From positions 1-64,000 of the forward strand of contig JABXII010000016.1 of NCBI GenBank assembly GCA_013373175.1: DNA of 64,000 bases, written 5' to 3'. The notes beneath the pieces were generated by a model. That model ran no database searches, was not told where the DNA came from, and saw nothing but the letters and a program-made list of their open reading frames with translations. The translations under genes were made by a program, and so were the position numbers. This DNA is from Campylobacteraceae bacterium (GTDB taxonomy: Bacteria > Campylobacterota > Campylobacteria > Campylobacterales > Arcobacteraceae). This document shows, one piece after another, positions 18,312 through 27,234 of the stretch; the stretch's first letter is position 1, and each line of letters begins with the position of its first letter.

Positions 18312-20228
18312 TTAATTATCTCTTGGAAGTTTTATTGTAAAGCAAGCACCTATATAATCAATATTATTATAAGTAAACTCTTTATTTTCTAAAAGAATCT
18401 CACCTTGCATATTTTTTCTAATAATCTCTTGACTCATATAAAGCCCAATACCAGTTCCCTGAGATTTGTGTTTAGTTGTAAAATATGGTTCAAATACTCT
18501 AGGCAAAATATCTTCTGGTACTCCACCTGCATTATCTTTTATAGAGATATCTATTGAATTAGCACTTTTATTTAAATTGATGAAAATAACCTTTTCCTCA
18601 CCTAAATCTTTTTTTACTAATTCATCCCTTGCATTATTTAATATATTGATTATTACTTGAATAAACTCATTTTCTAAATTTTTAATTTGTGCATCAGTAC
18701 TATTTCTAATAATTTTAATATTTTTATTGTGAAACTGCACATAAACAAGAGCTAAAGCTTTGTCTAAGGCATCTTGAATAGAAAAAACTTCTTTTTTCTT
18801 ATCTGTTTTAAAGAAGTTTCTAAAATCATCAATAGTTTTAGAAAGAAATTGAGCGGAGTTATTTATTCCATCAAGACTTTCAATTAAGAAGTTATCATCT
18901 AGAATATCCATCTCTTTTTGTAACTTCAATCCTGTTGCAGTTGTAGATATAGTTGAAAGTGGTTGTCTCCATTGGTGAGCAATATTTCCAATCATCTCTC
19001 CCATTGCTGCCATTTTTGATTGTTGTGCTAAGATATTTTGTTGTTTAGTATTTTCTATTAGGTGCTCTCTAATATCTCTTTTATATCTTCTAAACTTCTT
19101 TTGCAATATTTTTGAAAAGTACATTGAACTTAGTAATAGTATTATTAATAAGAATACAGATATTTCAAGGGTACTTTTTAAACTCTTTTGGTATTCGCTT
19201 TCTATTTCTTCTTTTTTGTTTTTTATAGCTTTTTTTAAATCATCTTCGTAAAAGCCAGTACCAATAATCCATCGCCAATCTTGTAAACCTCTAATAAAAC
19301 TAATCTTTTTTATTGACTCTGCTCCATCTGGTTTTACAAATTGCGTATATTCATAAAAGCCAGAACCCCTTTTAGCTATTTTAAGTAGGTCTTTTGCTAC
19401 TTTATTTACTTCTTTAGTATCATTGTTTGTAATAGCATCTTTTCCAATATACTCTTTTTTTATGTGACTTAAATATATAGAATCATAGTTAACTACAAAA
19501 AAATAACCGTTTTTATCAAAATGTAGGGCCTTTATATGTTTTAAAATCTTTTCTTTTACTGCTTTTTCATACTCTTCAAGATATTCTCCAGTTCCTATAA
19601 ACCAATCAAAGGGTTTGAAGTTTTTAACATATCCTAATTTTTCTCTCATGATATCTGGCTGGTTTGGATTATACCAGTACCAAGAATAAAAAGTTGACTC
19701 TTTTTTAGATAAAAGTTCTTTCATCTCTTGGATAATAAAAGTTCCCTTTGAGTCTTTATGGTTTATAAAGTTAGTTCCTTCTAACTCTTCATTATAAGGT
19801 AAAAGAAGATTTTTACCTGATTTTTCATATATAAAATAGTATCCTCGTCCTTCATTAAAACGAACATCTCTTAGGGCATCAATTATAAGTTTTTTTATTA
19901 GTTGGGGATTCTTATCTTTATTTCTTTTATAGATTGATTGAGCAACTGAGTGTGCATTATCAACTGCACTTTTAATTGAGTGTTCTAGCTCTTTTTTTGT
20001 ATAAGTTCTTTCTTTTTGAATAAAATTATAAATAGAATCAACTCTTGTTTTGATTTGATTTTTATTTTTTTGAATGTATTCTTGTGTGATTTTATTCTTT
20101 TCTTTTTCAAAAGTATTATTTTTGTCAATAAATTGATAGATAATAATAAATAAAGATAAAATAATAATAAAAAAAGAAGGTGTATATTTAATTATTTTTA
20201 AAAATTGTTTTTCATTTTCGAATATCAT
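18312..20228 (-). CDS. Double-Cache sensor histidine kinase
   Basis: The 638-residue membrane kinase has an N-terminal transmembrane helix (residues about 15-32), a long extracytoplasmic part with two related Cache units (each with a GYYFIYEKSGK or GYFFVVNYDS core and a closing FDWFIGTGEYLEE or WRWIIGTGFYEDD), a second helix near 355-373, and a kinase core. The phosphoacceptor is in NIAHQWRQPL, the N box in INILNNARDEL, and ATP-lid motifs in DNAGGVPEDILPRVFEPYFT and GTGIGLY. It presumably senses a small organic ligand. No response regulator is adjacent, so it is an orphan. Confidence 0.92.
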   Translation of the reverse strand: MIFENEKQFLKIIKYTPSFFIIILSLFIIIYQFIDKNNTFEKEKNKITQEYIQKNKNQIKTRVDSIYNFIQKERTYTKKELEHSIKSAVDNAHSVAQSIYKRNKDKNPQLIKKLIIDALRDVRFNEGRGYYFIYEKSGKNLLLPYNEELEGTNFINHKDSKGTFIIQEMKELLSKKESTFYSWYWYNPNQPDIMREKLGYVKNFKPFDWFIGTGEYLEEYEKAVKEKILKHIKALHFDKNGYFFVVNYDSIYLSHIKKEYIGKDAITNNDTKEVNKVAKDLLKIAKRGSGFYEYTQFVKPDGAESIKKISFIRGLQDWRWIIGTGFYEDDLKKAIKNKKEEIESEYQKSLKSTLEISVFLLIILLLSSMYFSKILQKKFRRYKRDIREHLIENTKQQNILAQQSKMAAMGEMIGNIAHQWRQPLSTISTTATGLKLQKEMDILDDNFLIESLDGINNSAQFLSKTIDDFRNFFKTDKKKEVFSIQDALDKALALVYVQFHNKNIKIIRNSTDAQIKNLENEFIQVIINILNNARDELVKKDLGEEKVIFINLNKSANSIDISIKDNAGGVPEDILPRVFEPYFTTKHKSQGTGIGLYMSQEIIRKNMQGEILLENKEFTYNNIDYIGACFTIKLPRDN

Positions 20229-20310
20229 CTTTTATAACCTAGTGATTGTTACAAATTATAACTACTATGTAGTTAAACTTTGATATACTTTTATCAAGAA
20301 ATGGAGAAAA

Positions 20311-21240
20311 ATGAAAAAAAACTTTAGTAAAAAATCATTATCAGAAATTTATACTTACTTTAATAATAAAAAAAATGAAAAAATAATAAAAGTCATAGTT
20401 TTGAATCCAGACATAAGTTCAAATGCTTATGCAGGAGAAAAAATAGTTATAGAAAATGAAGAGTTTATTTATAGGTCTTATAAATCATGGGTTGATTTGG
20501 CTCAAACTTTTTATTTTAAGATGTTAACTCCAAAACTAATAGATGAAAATTTTGTAGAGTTAAGCTTTTTAAAACTTGAAGATAGAACTTTTCATTCAAG
20601 TAAGGAAGTAGAAGAAAAGTATGGAGCTGACTCTTTATTTTCAAAGATAAATAAAAATGAAGAACCAGAGTTTTTTCATAGTTTTTTACAAGCTCTAAAA
20701 AACTCTAAAATAAATAAGAGAAAAAGAGTTTTAAATCTTGGTGTTAACAATGCTGAAGAGTTCGAGTTAATAAGAGATTCTTTTAATAAAGAGTTTAGTG
20801 ATATTGAATTTGTTGGTATTGATTATTGTCTTTCTGCTATTGAAACTGCAAAAAAGAAGTTTCAAAACAATAAAAATGTAAAATTTTACGCCCATGACAT
20901 AAATACTCTAGATGAGTTAAATCTAGGAAAATTTGATATGATAATTTCAATTGGAACACTACAAAGTTCTAATTTGGATTTCAATGCAATTTTTATGCAT
21001 ATTGTACAAAACTATCTTGAAAAAACAGGAGCTTTAATTTTAGGTTTTCCAAATTGTAGATGGTTAGGTGGGGAAGTGATTTATGGAGCAAAAGCTCCAA
21101 ACTATAGTTTTAGTGAGCAGTCGTTACTTTATAAAGATGCATTTTTTTGCAAAAAATATTTGCAACAAAAGAAATTTAGAGTAACACTTACAGGTAAATA
21201 TTATACGATACTGACTGCTACTTCAATAAGAGCGAAATAG
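20311..21240 (+). CDS. Class I SAM-dependent methyltransferase
   Basis: The 309-residue protein has a Rossmann-like methyltransferase core: motif I-like RVLNLGVNNAEEFEL (near residue 142), an acidic motif II as EFVGIDYCLSAIETAKKKF, and FDMIISIGTLQSS as motif IV-like. The first 130 residues form a separate, unrecognised part. No substrate can be named. The gene stands alone, divergent from the histidine kinase, with GGAG before the ATG. Confidence 0.78.
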   Translation: MKKNFSKKSLSEIYTYFNNKKNEKIIKVIVLNPDISSNAYAGEKIVIENEEFIYRSYKSWVDLAQTFYFKMLTPKLIDENFVELSFLKLEDRTFHSSKEVEEKYGADSLFSKINKNEEPEFFHSFLQALKNSKINKRKRVLNLGVNNAEEFELIRDSFNKEFSDIEFVGIDYCLSAIETAKKKFQNNKNVKFYAHDINTLDELNLGKFDMIISIGTLQSSNLDFNAIFMHIVQNYLEKTGALILGFPNCRWLGGEVIYGAKAPNYSFSEQSLLYKDAFFCKKYLQQKKFRVTLTGKYYTILTATSIRAK

Positions 21241-21253
21241 TATAAAGTTTTTA

Positions 21254-21284
21254 TGTAAAGTTTTGTTTACACAGACTTTACACA
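21254..21284. promoter_or_regulatory. Inverted and direct repeats upstream of dsbB
   Basis: TGTAAA at 21254 and TTTACA at 21266 form an inverted repeat with a six-base spacer, and TTTACACA occurs at 21266 and again at 21277, one helical turn apart. The set lies 44-74 bases before the dsbB start, a good place for a regulator of this redox operon. No known operator is recognised; this is a candidate only. Confidence 0.35.
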
Positions 21285-21327
21285 AGAAAACTATAAAATA
21301 CAGAAAAAATATAGGATTTTAAAGAAA

Positions 21328-21744
21328 ATGAATAGAGTAAATTCAAGTCTTGTTCTTTTAATGTTTGTTATAGCTTCAATGGCTACATTAGGCTCACTAT
21401 TTTTTAGTGAGATTATGGAGTTTGTTCCTTGTAGCATGTGTTGGTATCAAAGAATTTTTATGTATCCATTGGTTTTAATATTTTTAGTTAATCTTTTATA
21501 TCCAGATGATAAACTATTTAAATATGCAGCTCCATTAGTTCTTGTAGGTTTAGGGTTTGCTCTTTATCATAACTTACTAATGTGGGAAATCATTCCAGAA
21601 AGTGCAGTACCTTGTAAACAAGGTGTTCCTTGTTCAACTGAATATTTTGAATACTTTGGATTTATTAATATTCCATTTTTATCATTACTAGCTTATGGAA
21701 CAATTGCAGTATTACTATTAAGTTTACAAAAAAATAGAGCATAA
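21328..21744 (+). CDS. dsbB: Disulfide bond formation protein DsbB-like
   Basis: The 138-residue inner-membrane protein has four hydrophobic segments and the two redox cysteine pairs of DsbB: CSMCWYQR in the first periplasmic loop and CKQGVPC in the second. DsbB reoxidises periplasmic DsbA and passes electrons to quinones. The short length matches the DsbB/BdbC type. It is followed 15 bases later by a TlpA-like lipoprotein, so both act in periplasmic thiol chemistry. Confidence 0.92.
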   Translation: MNRVNSSLVLLMFVIASMATLGSLFFSEIMEFVPCSMCWYQRIFMYPLVLIFLVNLLYPDDKLFKYAAPLVLVGLGFALYHNLLMWEIIPESAVPCKQGVPCSTEYFEYFGFINIPFLSLLAYGTIAVLLLSLQKNRA

Positions 21745-21759
21745 AGGAGAAATTTGTAG

Positions 21760-22317
21760 ATGAAGAGACTATCTTTAATATTTTTATCAGTATTTGCCGT
21801 ATTGGTTTTTGCAGGGTGTGATTCAAATGATGAAGCAGTGAAAGTTATAGAAGATAATACAAGTTTTGAAGAACTAAAAAAACAAAGTAATAAAACATAT
21901 AAATTAAAAACTACAGACGGAAAAACAATTACTCTAAAAGTAGAAAATGATGTATTAACATCTGAACAGTTAAAAGGAAAATATGTATTACTTAACTTTT
22001 GGGCAACTTGGTGTCCACCATGTATTAAAGAAATGCCTGTATTTAATAAGTTATATGAGAAGTATCAAGACAAATTTGAGTTAATAGGAATTTTATTTGA
22101 AAAAGATAAAGACCTTGAAGAGTTAGCTTTATTTATGGAAGAACATAATATTAAATTTCCAGTTGTTACAGGAGAAGAAAACTTTAGAATGGCAAAAGCT
22201 TTTGATGATGTAAATAAGATTCCAGAATCTTTTCTTTATGGAAAAGATGGAAGATTTTTAAAGAAATATATAGGTGAAGTTGGAGAAAAGGACTTAGAAA
22301 GCTATCTTAGTAAATAG
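21760..22317 (+). CDS. TlpA/ResA-like thioredoxin-fold lipoprotein
   Basis: The 185-residue protein has a lipoprotein signal (VLVFAGCDSND, lipobox Ala-Gly-Cys near residue 20) and a thioredoxin fold with the active site FWATWCPPCIKEMP and the cis-proline region KIPESFLYG. It is therefore an anchored periplasmic thiol:disulfide oxidoreductase of the TlpA/ResA type, which often reduce apocytochromes or other thiols. Its place behind dsbB supports a role in periplasmic redox balance. The specific client is not known. Confidence 0.9.
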   Translation: MKRLSLIFLSVFAVLVFAGCDSNDEAVKVIEDNTSFEELKKQSNKTYKLKTTDGKTITLKVENDVLTSEQLKGKYVLLNFWATWCPPCIKEMPVFNKLYEKYQDKFELIGILFEKDKDLEELALFMEEHNIKFPVVTGEENFRMAKAFDDVNKIPESFLYGKDGRFLKKYIGEVGEKDLESYLSK

Positions 22318-22378
22318 TTTATGAAGTTTATTTTAGTATACTAATAATTATTTTTTTACACTTAAAGGACAGTATACT

Positions 22379-23587
22379 ATGAGTGACTTCTTAAGCCTTA
22401 TAAAAGAATCAAACTACAATTTATTAGAAATTTATAAACAAGCTCCCAATGAGACTTTAATAGTAGTTGCAGTGCTATTAGCTTTAATAGCACTTGCATA
22501 CTTTTTTATTAACCACACCATAAAAAAATCAATTGTTTTAAAAGAGTTAGCAAAAGTTGATGAGATAAATACATTTGATGAACTAAATGCAAAGCTTGTA
22601 CTTTTTGCAAATGAAGTACCCAAAAGAGGTGAAGCTGTTGCAAAAGCACTAGATGAAAATAAAGATAAAATATTATTTAAGTCATTAAAAATACTATCAG
22701 CTTTTTCTATCAAAGATAAAATCAAAAAATATCAAACTATTAGTAAAAGATTTAAACAATTATCAAATAGTACTGCTAAATACAATAATGATAAATTAAC
22801 TTCTTTTTTTAAAAACAAGTCTTTACAACTATTAAGTAATCACTTAGCAAAAGATATAGATGATTATTGTTCAACAATACATTTTTGTGAAGCTGAGGTA
22901 GAAAATGTAAATGCGATTGTGCAATATGCAAATAAACAAAACTCTCCTTGGCAAATCTTAGATGTTTTATTTAAGAATTTAAATAGTTTCTCTTTCTCTT
23001 ATAACTTAGAACTTTTCAAGTTTACTGAAAAACTTGATAAGAAAAACTCAAAACAAGTATATGATTATTGTATAGAAAAAGTTAATGATCTTTTTACAAA
23101 TGGTAAAAGTGAAGTATCTGTTAATATTTTAGAGTACCTTTATGAAAAGCAAGAGAAAGAAAAAGTATATGAATATATTAAAACTTTAACTAAAGCTTCT
23201 TATTTACAATATTTATATAAAGTTTTATTTGATAATAAAGATGATTTACATTTAGACTTAGCATTTATTGCAAATCCTACACAAATAGAAAATGAGTATA
23301 AAGAGTATATTGATAATTCTTTAACAACAAATTGGAGAGATAAAGAGCATATTGAGTTTGTTTCAAAGTCCCCTGGAGTTTTAGATGTTTTAGGGCATAC
23401 AGAGTTTAGAAGTTTAATTGAAAGAGTTGATAGAATTAAAACTGATATAGAAAATAATAAAAAGATAGAAGAGGCCTTAACTATTGCAAAAAGAGCAGAA
23501 TCTATTGCAATAGAAGCAAAATCTTTTAATCAAAATGGTTCTAAAAAGAAAAAAGAGAAACCAGTAGTTCAGCCAAAGGTTGATTAG
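22379..23587 (+). CDS. Hypothetical membrane-anchored helical protein
   Basis: The 402-residue protein has one transmembrane helix near residues 26-45 (ETLIVVAVLLALIALAYFF). The rest is soluble and mostly helical, ending in a Lys-rich tail after EEALTIAKRAESIAIEAKS. I recognise no domain. The sequence AGTATACT stands directly before the ATG and again 36 bases upstream. It is followed nine bases later by another small one-helix protein, so the two may form an inner-membrane complex. Confidence 0.75.
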   Translation: MSDFLSLIKESNYNLLEIYKQAPNETLIVVAVLLALIALAYFFINHTIKKSIVLKELAKVDEINTFDELNAKLVLFANEVPKRGEAVAKALDENKDKILFKSLKILSAFSIKDKIKKYQTISKRFKQLSNSTAKYNNDKLTSFFKNKSLQLLSNHLAKDIDDYCSTIHFCEAEVENVNAIVQYANKQNSPWQILDVLFKNLNSFSFSYNLELFKFTEKLDKKNSKQVYDYCIEKVNDLFTNGKSEVSVNILEYLYEKQEKEKVYEYIKTLTKASYLQYLYKVLFDNKDDLHLDLAFIANPTQIENEYKEYIDNSLTTNWRDKEHIEFVSKSPGVLDVLGHTEFRSLIERVDRIKTDIENNKKIEEALTIAKRAESIAIEAKSFNQNGSKKKKEKPVVQPKVD

Positions 23588-23595
23588 GAGTTTTT

Positions 23596-23889
23596 TTGGA
23601 AGTTTTACTTGTTATTATAGGTTTATCTCTTATTGCATTTTTAGTATTTTATTTTGGTAATAATACAAAACAAAAAGAGTATCGTTCAAGTGCTTTAAAA
23701 AAAGAAGAACTGATACAAAAATATGAAGATGAAATGAAAGCTATAATTGAAGAGTATAAAGATGACCCTGATACTTTAACTATAAAAAAGATTGAGTACT
23801 TAAAAAAAGCAAGTAATAAAATTCACAATAATATATTTTTTAGTGATAGTGAAGCAAAAGCCTTAGTTCAAAGACTTGCTTCTTTATAG
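23596..23889 (+). CDS. Small one-helix membrane protein, hypothetical
   Basis: The 97-residue protein starts at TTG 23596, seven bases after TAGGAG. It has an N-terminal hydrophobic helix (EVLLVIIGLSLIAFLVFYF) and a charged helical tail. No family is recognised. Spacing to the preceding 402-residue gene is only eight bases, which suggests one operon. It converges on the rubrerythrin gene with almost no spacer. Confidence 0.7.
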   Translation: MEVLLVIIGLSLIAFLVFYFGNNTKQKEYRSSALKKEELIQKYEDEMKAIIEEYKDDPDTLTIKKIEYLKKASNKIHNNIFFSDSEAKALVQRLASL

Positions 23890-23890
23890 T

Positions 23891-24358
23891 TTAAAACTCA
23901 GCGCTAGCTACCCAGTTATCTGGTTCTTCCAAAAATAAAACAATCTCTTCTAAGACTTTTTTGTGTTTTGTCTCTTCATGGGCAATCTCAATGAAGATTT
24001 GTCTTTCTTGTTCATCTTCAATATCTTTAGATTTTTCTATATAAAAGTTATGTGAGTTTTCTTCTCTTTTAATTGCATCTTTGTAGTAGTTAATTTGTTT
24101 TTCATCAAAGTTTACATTATCTTTTTCATTAGCAAGGGTTTTAAAGATTGTTTGAGTATCAGTAATTAGATTTAGATTATCAACATCTAGCTTCTCTTTT
24201 TTCATCATACTTCTAAAGACATTGTAGTGTTTAACTTCTTCTTCTGCAAGCATAGTGAAGATTCTTTTTAATCCAGCATTTGGTGACATTTCAGCCATTT
24301 CTCTGTAATAAGCTTCACCTTCTTTTTCTACCTTCATTGCATACTCATAGACATTCAT
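23891..24358 (-). CDS. Rubrerythrin / ferritin-like diiron protein
   Basis: The 155-residue four-helix protein has paired iron-ligand motifs: EKEGEAYYREMAE and EEEVKHYNVF in the first half, REENSHNFYIEK and AHEETKHKKVLEE in the second. This is the pattern of the rubrerythrin domain, used in peroxide reduction or iron handling. It lacks the C-terminal rubredoxin domain of classical rubrerythrin. The start is ATG 24358, preceded by AAAGGAG. A palindrome lies over the promoter just upstream (24376-24392). Confidence 0.9.
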   Translation of the reverse strand: MNVYEYAMKVEKEGEAYYREMAEMSPNAGLKRIFTMLAEEEVKHYNVFRSMMKKEKLDVDNLNLITDTQTIFKTLANEKDNVNFDEKQINYYKDAIKREENSHNFYIEKSKDIEDEQERQIFIEIAHEETKHKKVLEEIVLFLEEPDNWVASAEF

Positions 24359-24375
24359 CTTCTTCTCCTTTATGC

Positions 24376-24392
24376 GTAACAACTAGTGTTAC
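24376..24392 (-). promoter_or_regulatory. Palindrome at the rubrerythrin promoter
   Basis: GTAACA and TGTTAC form six-base arms around a five-base centre. The palindrome sits between a -10-like TATAGT (complement of 24391-24396) and the ribosome binding site of the rubrerythrin gene, where a repressor would block transcription. The sequence does not match the Fur or PerR boxes I know. Confidence 0.4.
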
Positions 24393-24436
24393 TATAATAT
24401 CTAACAAAGAAAATAATGTCAATGAAATATAAGCTT

Positions 24437-25186
24437 TTAATTATAAGGTTGACTAATAGGTGGAAAACTCTCAAAAGATTTTTTTATTGCACTATGAATT
24501 GATGCTTTATACTTAGAAGCTTGTGATGGTGCTGCAAATTGAATGAAGTCTTCAGACCACTCAATTGTTTTTTCTCTTTTATAAACAAAAGCAACATTTT
24601 TGCTTAGTTCATCTTTACATCTTCTATAAATAGTTTGGGCATAGTTGTTAATATAAATAAACTCTTTTGGATTTATTTTTTCTCCCCAAGCAAAGAATAC
24701 AAACTTTCCTTTTGGAATAATATTTTTGCAATCTAAATACATAATATCTCTATCAAACTCTGTATTTTGTTGTGAGTAGTAAATCTCTAAGTCTTGGTCA
24801 AACTTCATAAGTAAAGAAGAAGCGTCTATATTTTTTTCCATTAAGTTAAATAGGTTTACTATTTCTACAAGTTTACCTTCAAATTGATTGCCTATGGCAT
24901 GTTTAAATAGTGTGATGTAATCTTCACATTTTAACTCTACCATTTCGTCATATTGGTCAAAATCTTGGTCTAATAAATATTTATTAGAATCATATCCAAC
25001 TGGTGTAACAAGTGGACTATAAAGAATAATTGTTCCAACTATATTTTTCTTTTTGTCTTTGTTTGTTTTAATTAATTGTTTAAGCTGCTTAGCATCAATT
25101 TGTTCATCTTCTTTGTTAAAATATAAGTAACTAGAAGTTAAAAACACTTCTTCATATTTAGTTTCTAATGTTCCAAAATATTGCAT
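24437..25186 (-). CDS. Hypothetical protein
   Basis: The 249-residue soluble protein starts at ATG 25186 after AAGGAT. It contains short segments such as FVFFAWGEKINPKEF and IVGTIILYSPLVTPVGYD, but I do not recognise the family. There is no signal peptide, membrane helix or cysteine cluster. Its coding character (codon use, ribosome binding site, length) supports a real gene. It stands alone, upstream of and divergent from an aminotransferase. Confidence 0.7.
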   Translation of the reverse strand: MQYFGTLETKYEEVFLTSSYLYFNKEDEQIDAKQLKQLIKTNKDKKKNIVGTIILYSPLVTPVGYDSNKYLLDQDFDQYDEMVELKCEDYITLFKHAIGNQFEGKLVEIVNLFNLMEKNIDASSLLMKFDQDLEIYYSQQNTEFDRDIMYLDCKNIIPKGKFVFFAWGEKINPKEFIYINNYAQTIYRRCKDELSKNVAFVYKREKTIEWSEDFIQFAAPSQASKYKASIHSAIKKSFESFPPISQPYN

Positions 25187-25367
25187 AAAAATCCTTGTAT
25201 TAGTGATGAAATAGTATCAAAAGTAAGCACAGAGTTTGTTAAAATAACAATAATCTTAAATAAGACTAAAATACTCCTATTTGTTTTTGCGTGTGATTTT
25301 TGGTTAAGAGTAGTTTGATAAGATTTCAATACATTAAAAAATTTTGATGTAAACTACACAGCCAAAT

Positions 25368-25423
25368 TTAATGAGAGTTAGCATTATATTATTCTTCTCC
25401 TTCGCTAATGCTGCTCTCATTAA
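25368..25423. repeat. Long interrupted hairpin with a TTCTCCTT loop
   Basis: In the 296-base gap 25187-25482, TTAATGAGAG (25368-25377) pairs perfectly with CTCTCATTAA (25414-25423), and AGCATTA (25380-25386) pairs with TAATGCT (25406-25412). The 19-base loop is pyrimidine-rich and holds TTCTCCTT, complementary to Shine-Dalgarno sequences. There is no T tract, so it is not a standard terminator. It could be part of a small RNA on the plus strand; evidence is limited to structure. Confidence 0.5.
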
Positions 25424-25450
25424 TATATTAAAAATCCAACCTTTTTATAG

Positions 25451-25456
25451 TATAAT
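25451..25456 (+). promoter_or_regulatory. Promoter -10 of the aminotransferase gene
   Basis: A perfect TATAAT preceded by a T-rich stretch lies 27 bases before the aminotransferase ATG. No clear -35 is seen, as is usual for this phylum. Confidence 0.55.
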
Positions 25457-25482
25457 CCATTTTTTAATTATTAGGATAACTT

Positions 25483-26598
25483 ATGAGATATGAAAATATG
25501 AACTCTTTTATTGTTATGGATATTGTAAGAGATGCTTTAAAATATGAAGATACTATACATTTTGAAATAGGGCAACCTGATTTAAATCCAAACCCAAAGG
25601 TAAAAGAAGCATTAAAACAAGCAGTTGATAATAATAGATTTTCATATACTGAAAGTTTAGGACTAAAAAGTTTACGTGATAAAATAGTAACTCACTATAA
25701 AAAAGAGTATAGTGTAGATATTGATTCCTCTCAAGTATTACTAACTCCTGGTACTTCAGGAGCTTTTTTAGTAGCATATACTTTAACATTGAAACAAAAT
25801 GGAAAACTAGGACTTAGTGATCCTTCTTACCCTTGTTATAAGAACTTTGCAAATATGCTTGATATTGAACCTATTTTTATGAATATTGATAAATCATGTG
25901 ATTATGAGTTAAAAGTTGAACATTTAGAAAAACAGAACTTAGATGCTCTTCAAATCTCTTCTCCTTCTAATCCAACTGGAAATATTTATGGGGATAAAAA
26001 TTTAAAAGAGTTAATTGAATATTGTGATAAAAATAGTATCTCTTTTATCTCTGATGAGTTATATCATGGCTTAGTTTATGAAAAGAGTTCTTCTACTGCT
26101 TTGCAGTTTAGTGAAAATGTTTTTGTAATTAATGGCTTTTCTAAATATTATTGTATGCCAGGACTTAGACTTGGTTGGATTATAGTTCCCAAAAATCTAG
26201 TAAGAGAAGCTGAGATTATAGCTCAAAATATTTTTATCTCTGCTCCAACTCTTTCTCAATATGCAGCATTAGAAGCTTTTGATTATGAGTATTTAGAAAA
26301 TATTAAAAACACTTTTAAACAAAGACGTGATTATTTGTATAAAGAATTAAATGATATTTTTACTGTTGATGCAAAGCCTGATGGAGCTTTTTATCTTTGG
26401 GTAGATGTTTCTAAATATACAGATGATAGTTTTGCTTTTGCAAAAGAGTTATTAGAAAATATTCATATTGCTACAACACCTGGAAAAGATTTTGGTACTA
26501 ATAAAACCAATAGATATCTAAGATTTGCCTATACAAGAGATATAGAGCATATGAAAGAAGGAATTAAAAGATTAAAAGAGTATTTACAAAGTAGATAA
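25483..26598 (+). CDS. Class I/II PLP-dependent aminotransferase
   Basis: The 371-residue cytosolic enzyme shows the fold type I signatures: FEIGQPDLNPNP near the N-terminus, ISSPSNPTGNIY, FISDELYHGLVY (Asp and Tyr contacting PLP), and the PLP lysine in NGFSKYYCMPGLRLGW. The C-terminal Arg that binds the substrate carboxylate is in NRYLRFAYTRD. The aspartate/alanine/aromatic aminotransferase family fits; the substrate cannot be fixed. The 3' end overlaps the convergent HAD gene by 15 bases. Confidence 0.9.
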   Translation: MRYENMNSFIVMDIVRDALKYEDTIHFEIGQPDLNPNPKVKEALKQAVDNNRFSYTESLGLKSLRDKIVTHYKKEYSVDIDSSQVLLTPGTSGAFLVAYTLTLKQNGKLGLSDPSYPCYKNFANMLDIEPIFMNIDKSCDYELKVEHLEKQNLDALQISSPSNPTGNIYGDKNLKELIEYCDKNSISFISDELYHGLVYEKSSSTALQFSENVFVINGFSKYYCMPGLRLGWIIVPKNLVREAEIIAQNIFISAPTLSQYAALEAFDYEYLENIKNTFKQRRDYLYKELNDIFTVDAKPDGAFYLWVDVSKYTDDSFAFAKELLENIHIATTPGKDFGTNKTNRYLRFAYTRDIEHMKEGIKRLKEYLQSR

Positions 26599-27234
26599 AA
26601 GCTCTTTTAATTCATCAAGTTTCTTAATATGATAGTTTGCTTTTGAAAAGTCATGGCTTTTTGTAAACTCATTATAAACTATAGCACACTCAATGCCAGA
26701 ATTATATGCTGAAGTAAGACCTCTTTGTGAATCTTCAACTACTATAGTTTCTTCTTTACTTGCATTAAATTTTTTAAGACCTGCAAGGTATGGATCAGGG
26801 TGAGGTTTTGCTTTTGCATACTCTTCAACACAAAGGGTAAAGTCCATAAAATCAACTATTCCTCTACCTTTGTGAATTAAATCAAAATCAACTCTTCTAG
26901 AAGTAGTAATAATAGCCATTTTATAGTTCTGTGATAATTCTTCTAATAGTGGTCTTACACCTTTGATTTCAATATCTTTAGTTGTAAGAAACTCTTGATA
27001 GAACTCATCTCTTTTTTCTCTTTGCTTATCAACAATTTCTTTTGGAATACCTTGTTCAAATGCAATTTCCCAAGCTGTTCCACCCCTTGCCATGATTTCT
27101 AAGTAAGTATCTAGTTCAAGGGTTAGATTTAACTCTTTTAATGCTTTGACATTAGCTTCGTAGTACCATTTTTCTGTTTCTACTAAAACCCCATCATTAT
27201 CAAAAAGAATATATTTCTTTTTATTTGTCATCAT
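26584..27234 (-). CDS. HAD-superfamily hydrolase (beta-phosphoglucomutase/phosphatase-like)
   Basis: The roughly 216-residue protein has HAD motif I as ILFDNDGVLVETE, motif II as MAIITTSRR, the Lys in KPHPDPYLAG and motif IV as VVEDSQRGLTSAYNSGI. The alpha-helical cap between motifs I and II marks subfamily I, which holds sugar-phosphate phosphatases and phosphoglucomutases. The start was set near ATG 27234 (MMTNKKKY), which overlaps the upstream gene by 14 bases; ATG 27231 is equally possible. The substrate is unknown. Confidence 0.87.
   Translation of the reverse strand: MMTNKKKYILFDNDGVLVETEKWYYEANVKALKELNLTLELDTYLEIMARGGTAWEIAFEQGIPKEIVDKQREKRDEFYQEFLTTKDIEIKGVRPLLEELSQNYKMAIITTSRRVDFDLIHKGRGIVDFMDFTLCVEEYAKAKPHPDPYLAGLKKFNASKEETIVVEDSQRGLTSAYNSGIECAIVYNEFTKSHDFSKANYHIKKLDELKELLSTL

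Noticed and set aside
25330-25402. Minus-strand 16-codon leader peptide near the 25.4 kb hairpin
   Set aside because: AAGGAG is 12 bases from the ATG, too far, and there is no downstream gene in that direction that it could attenuate.
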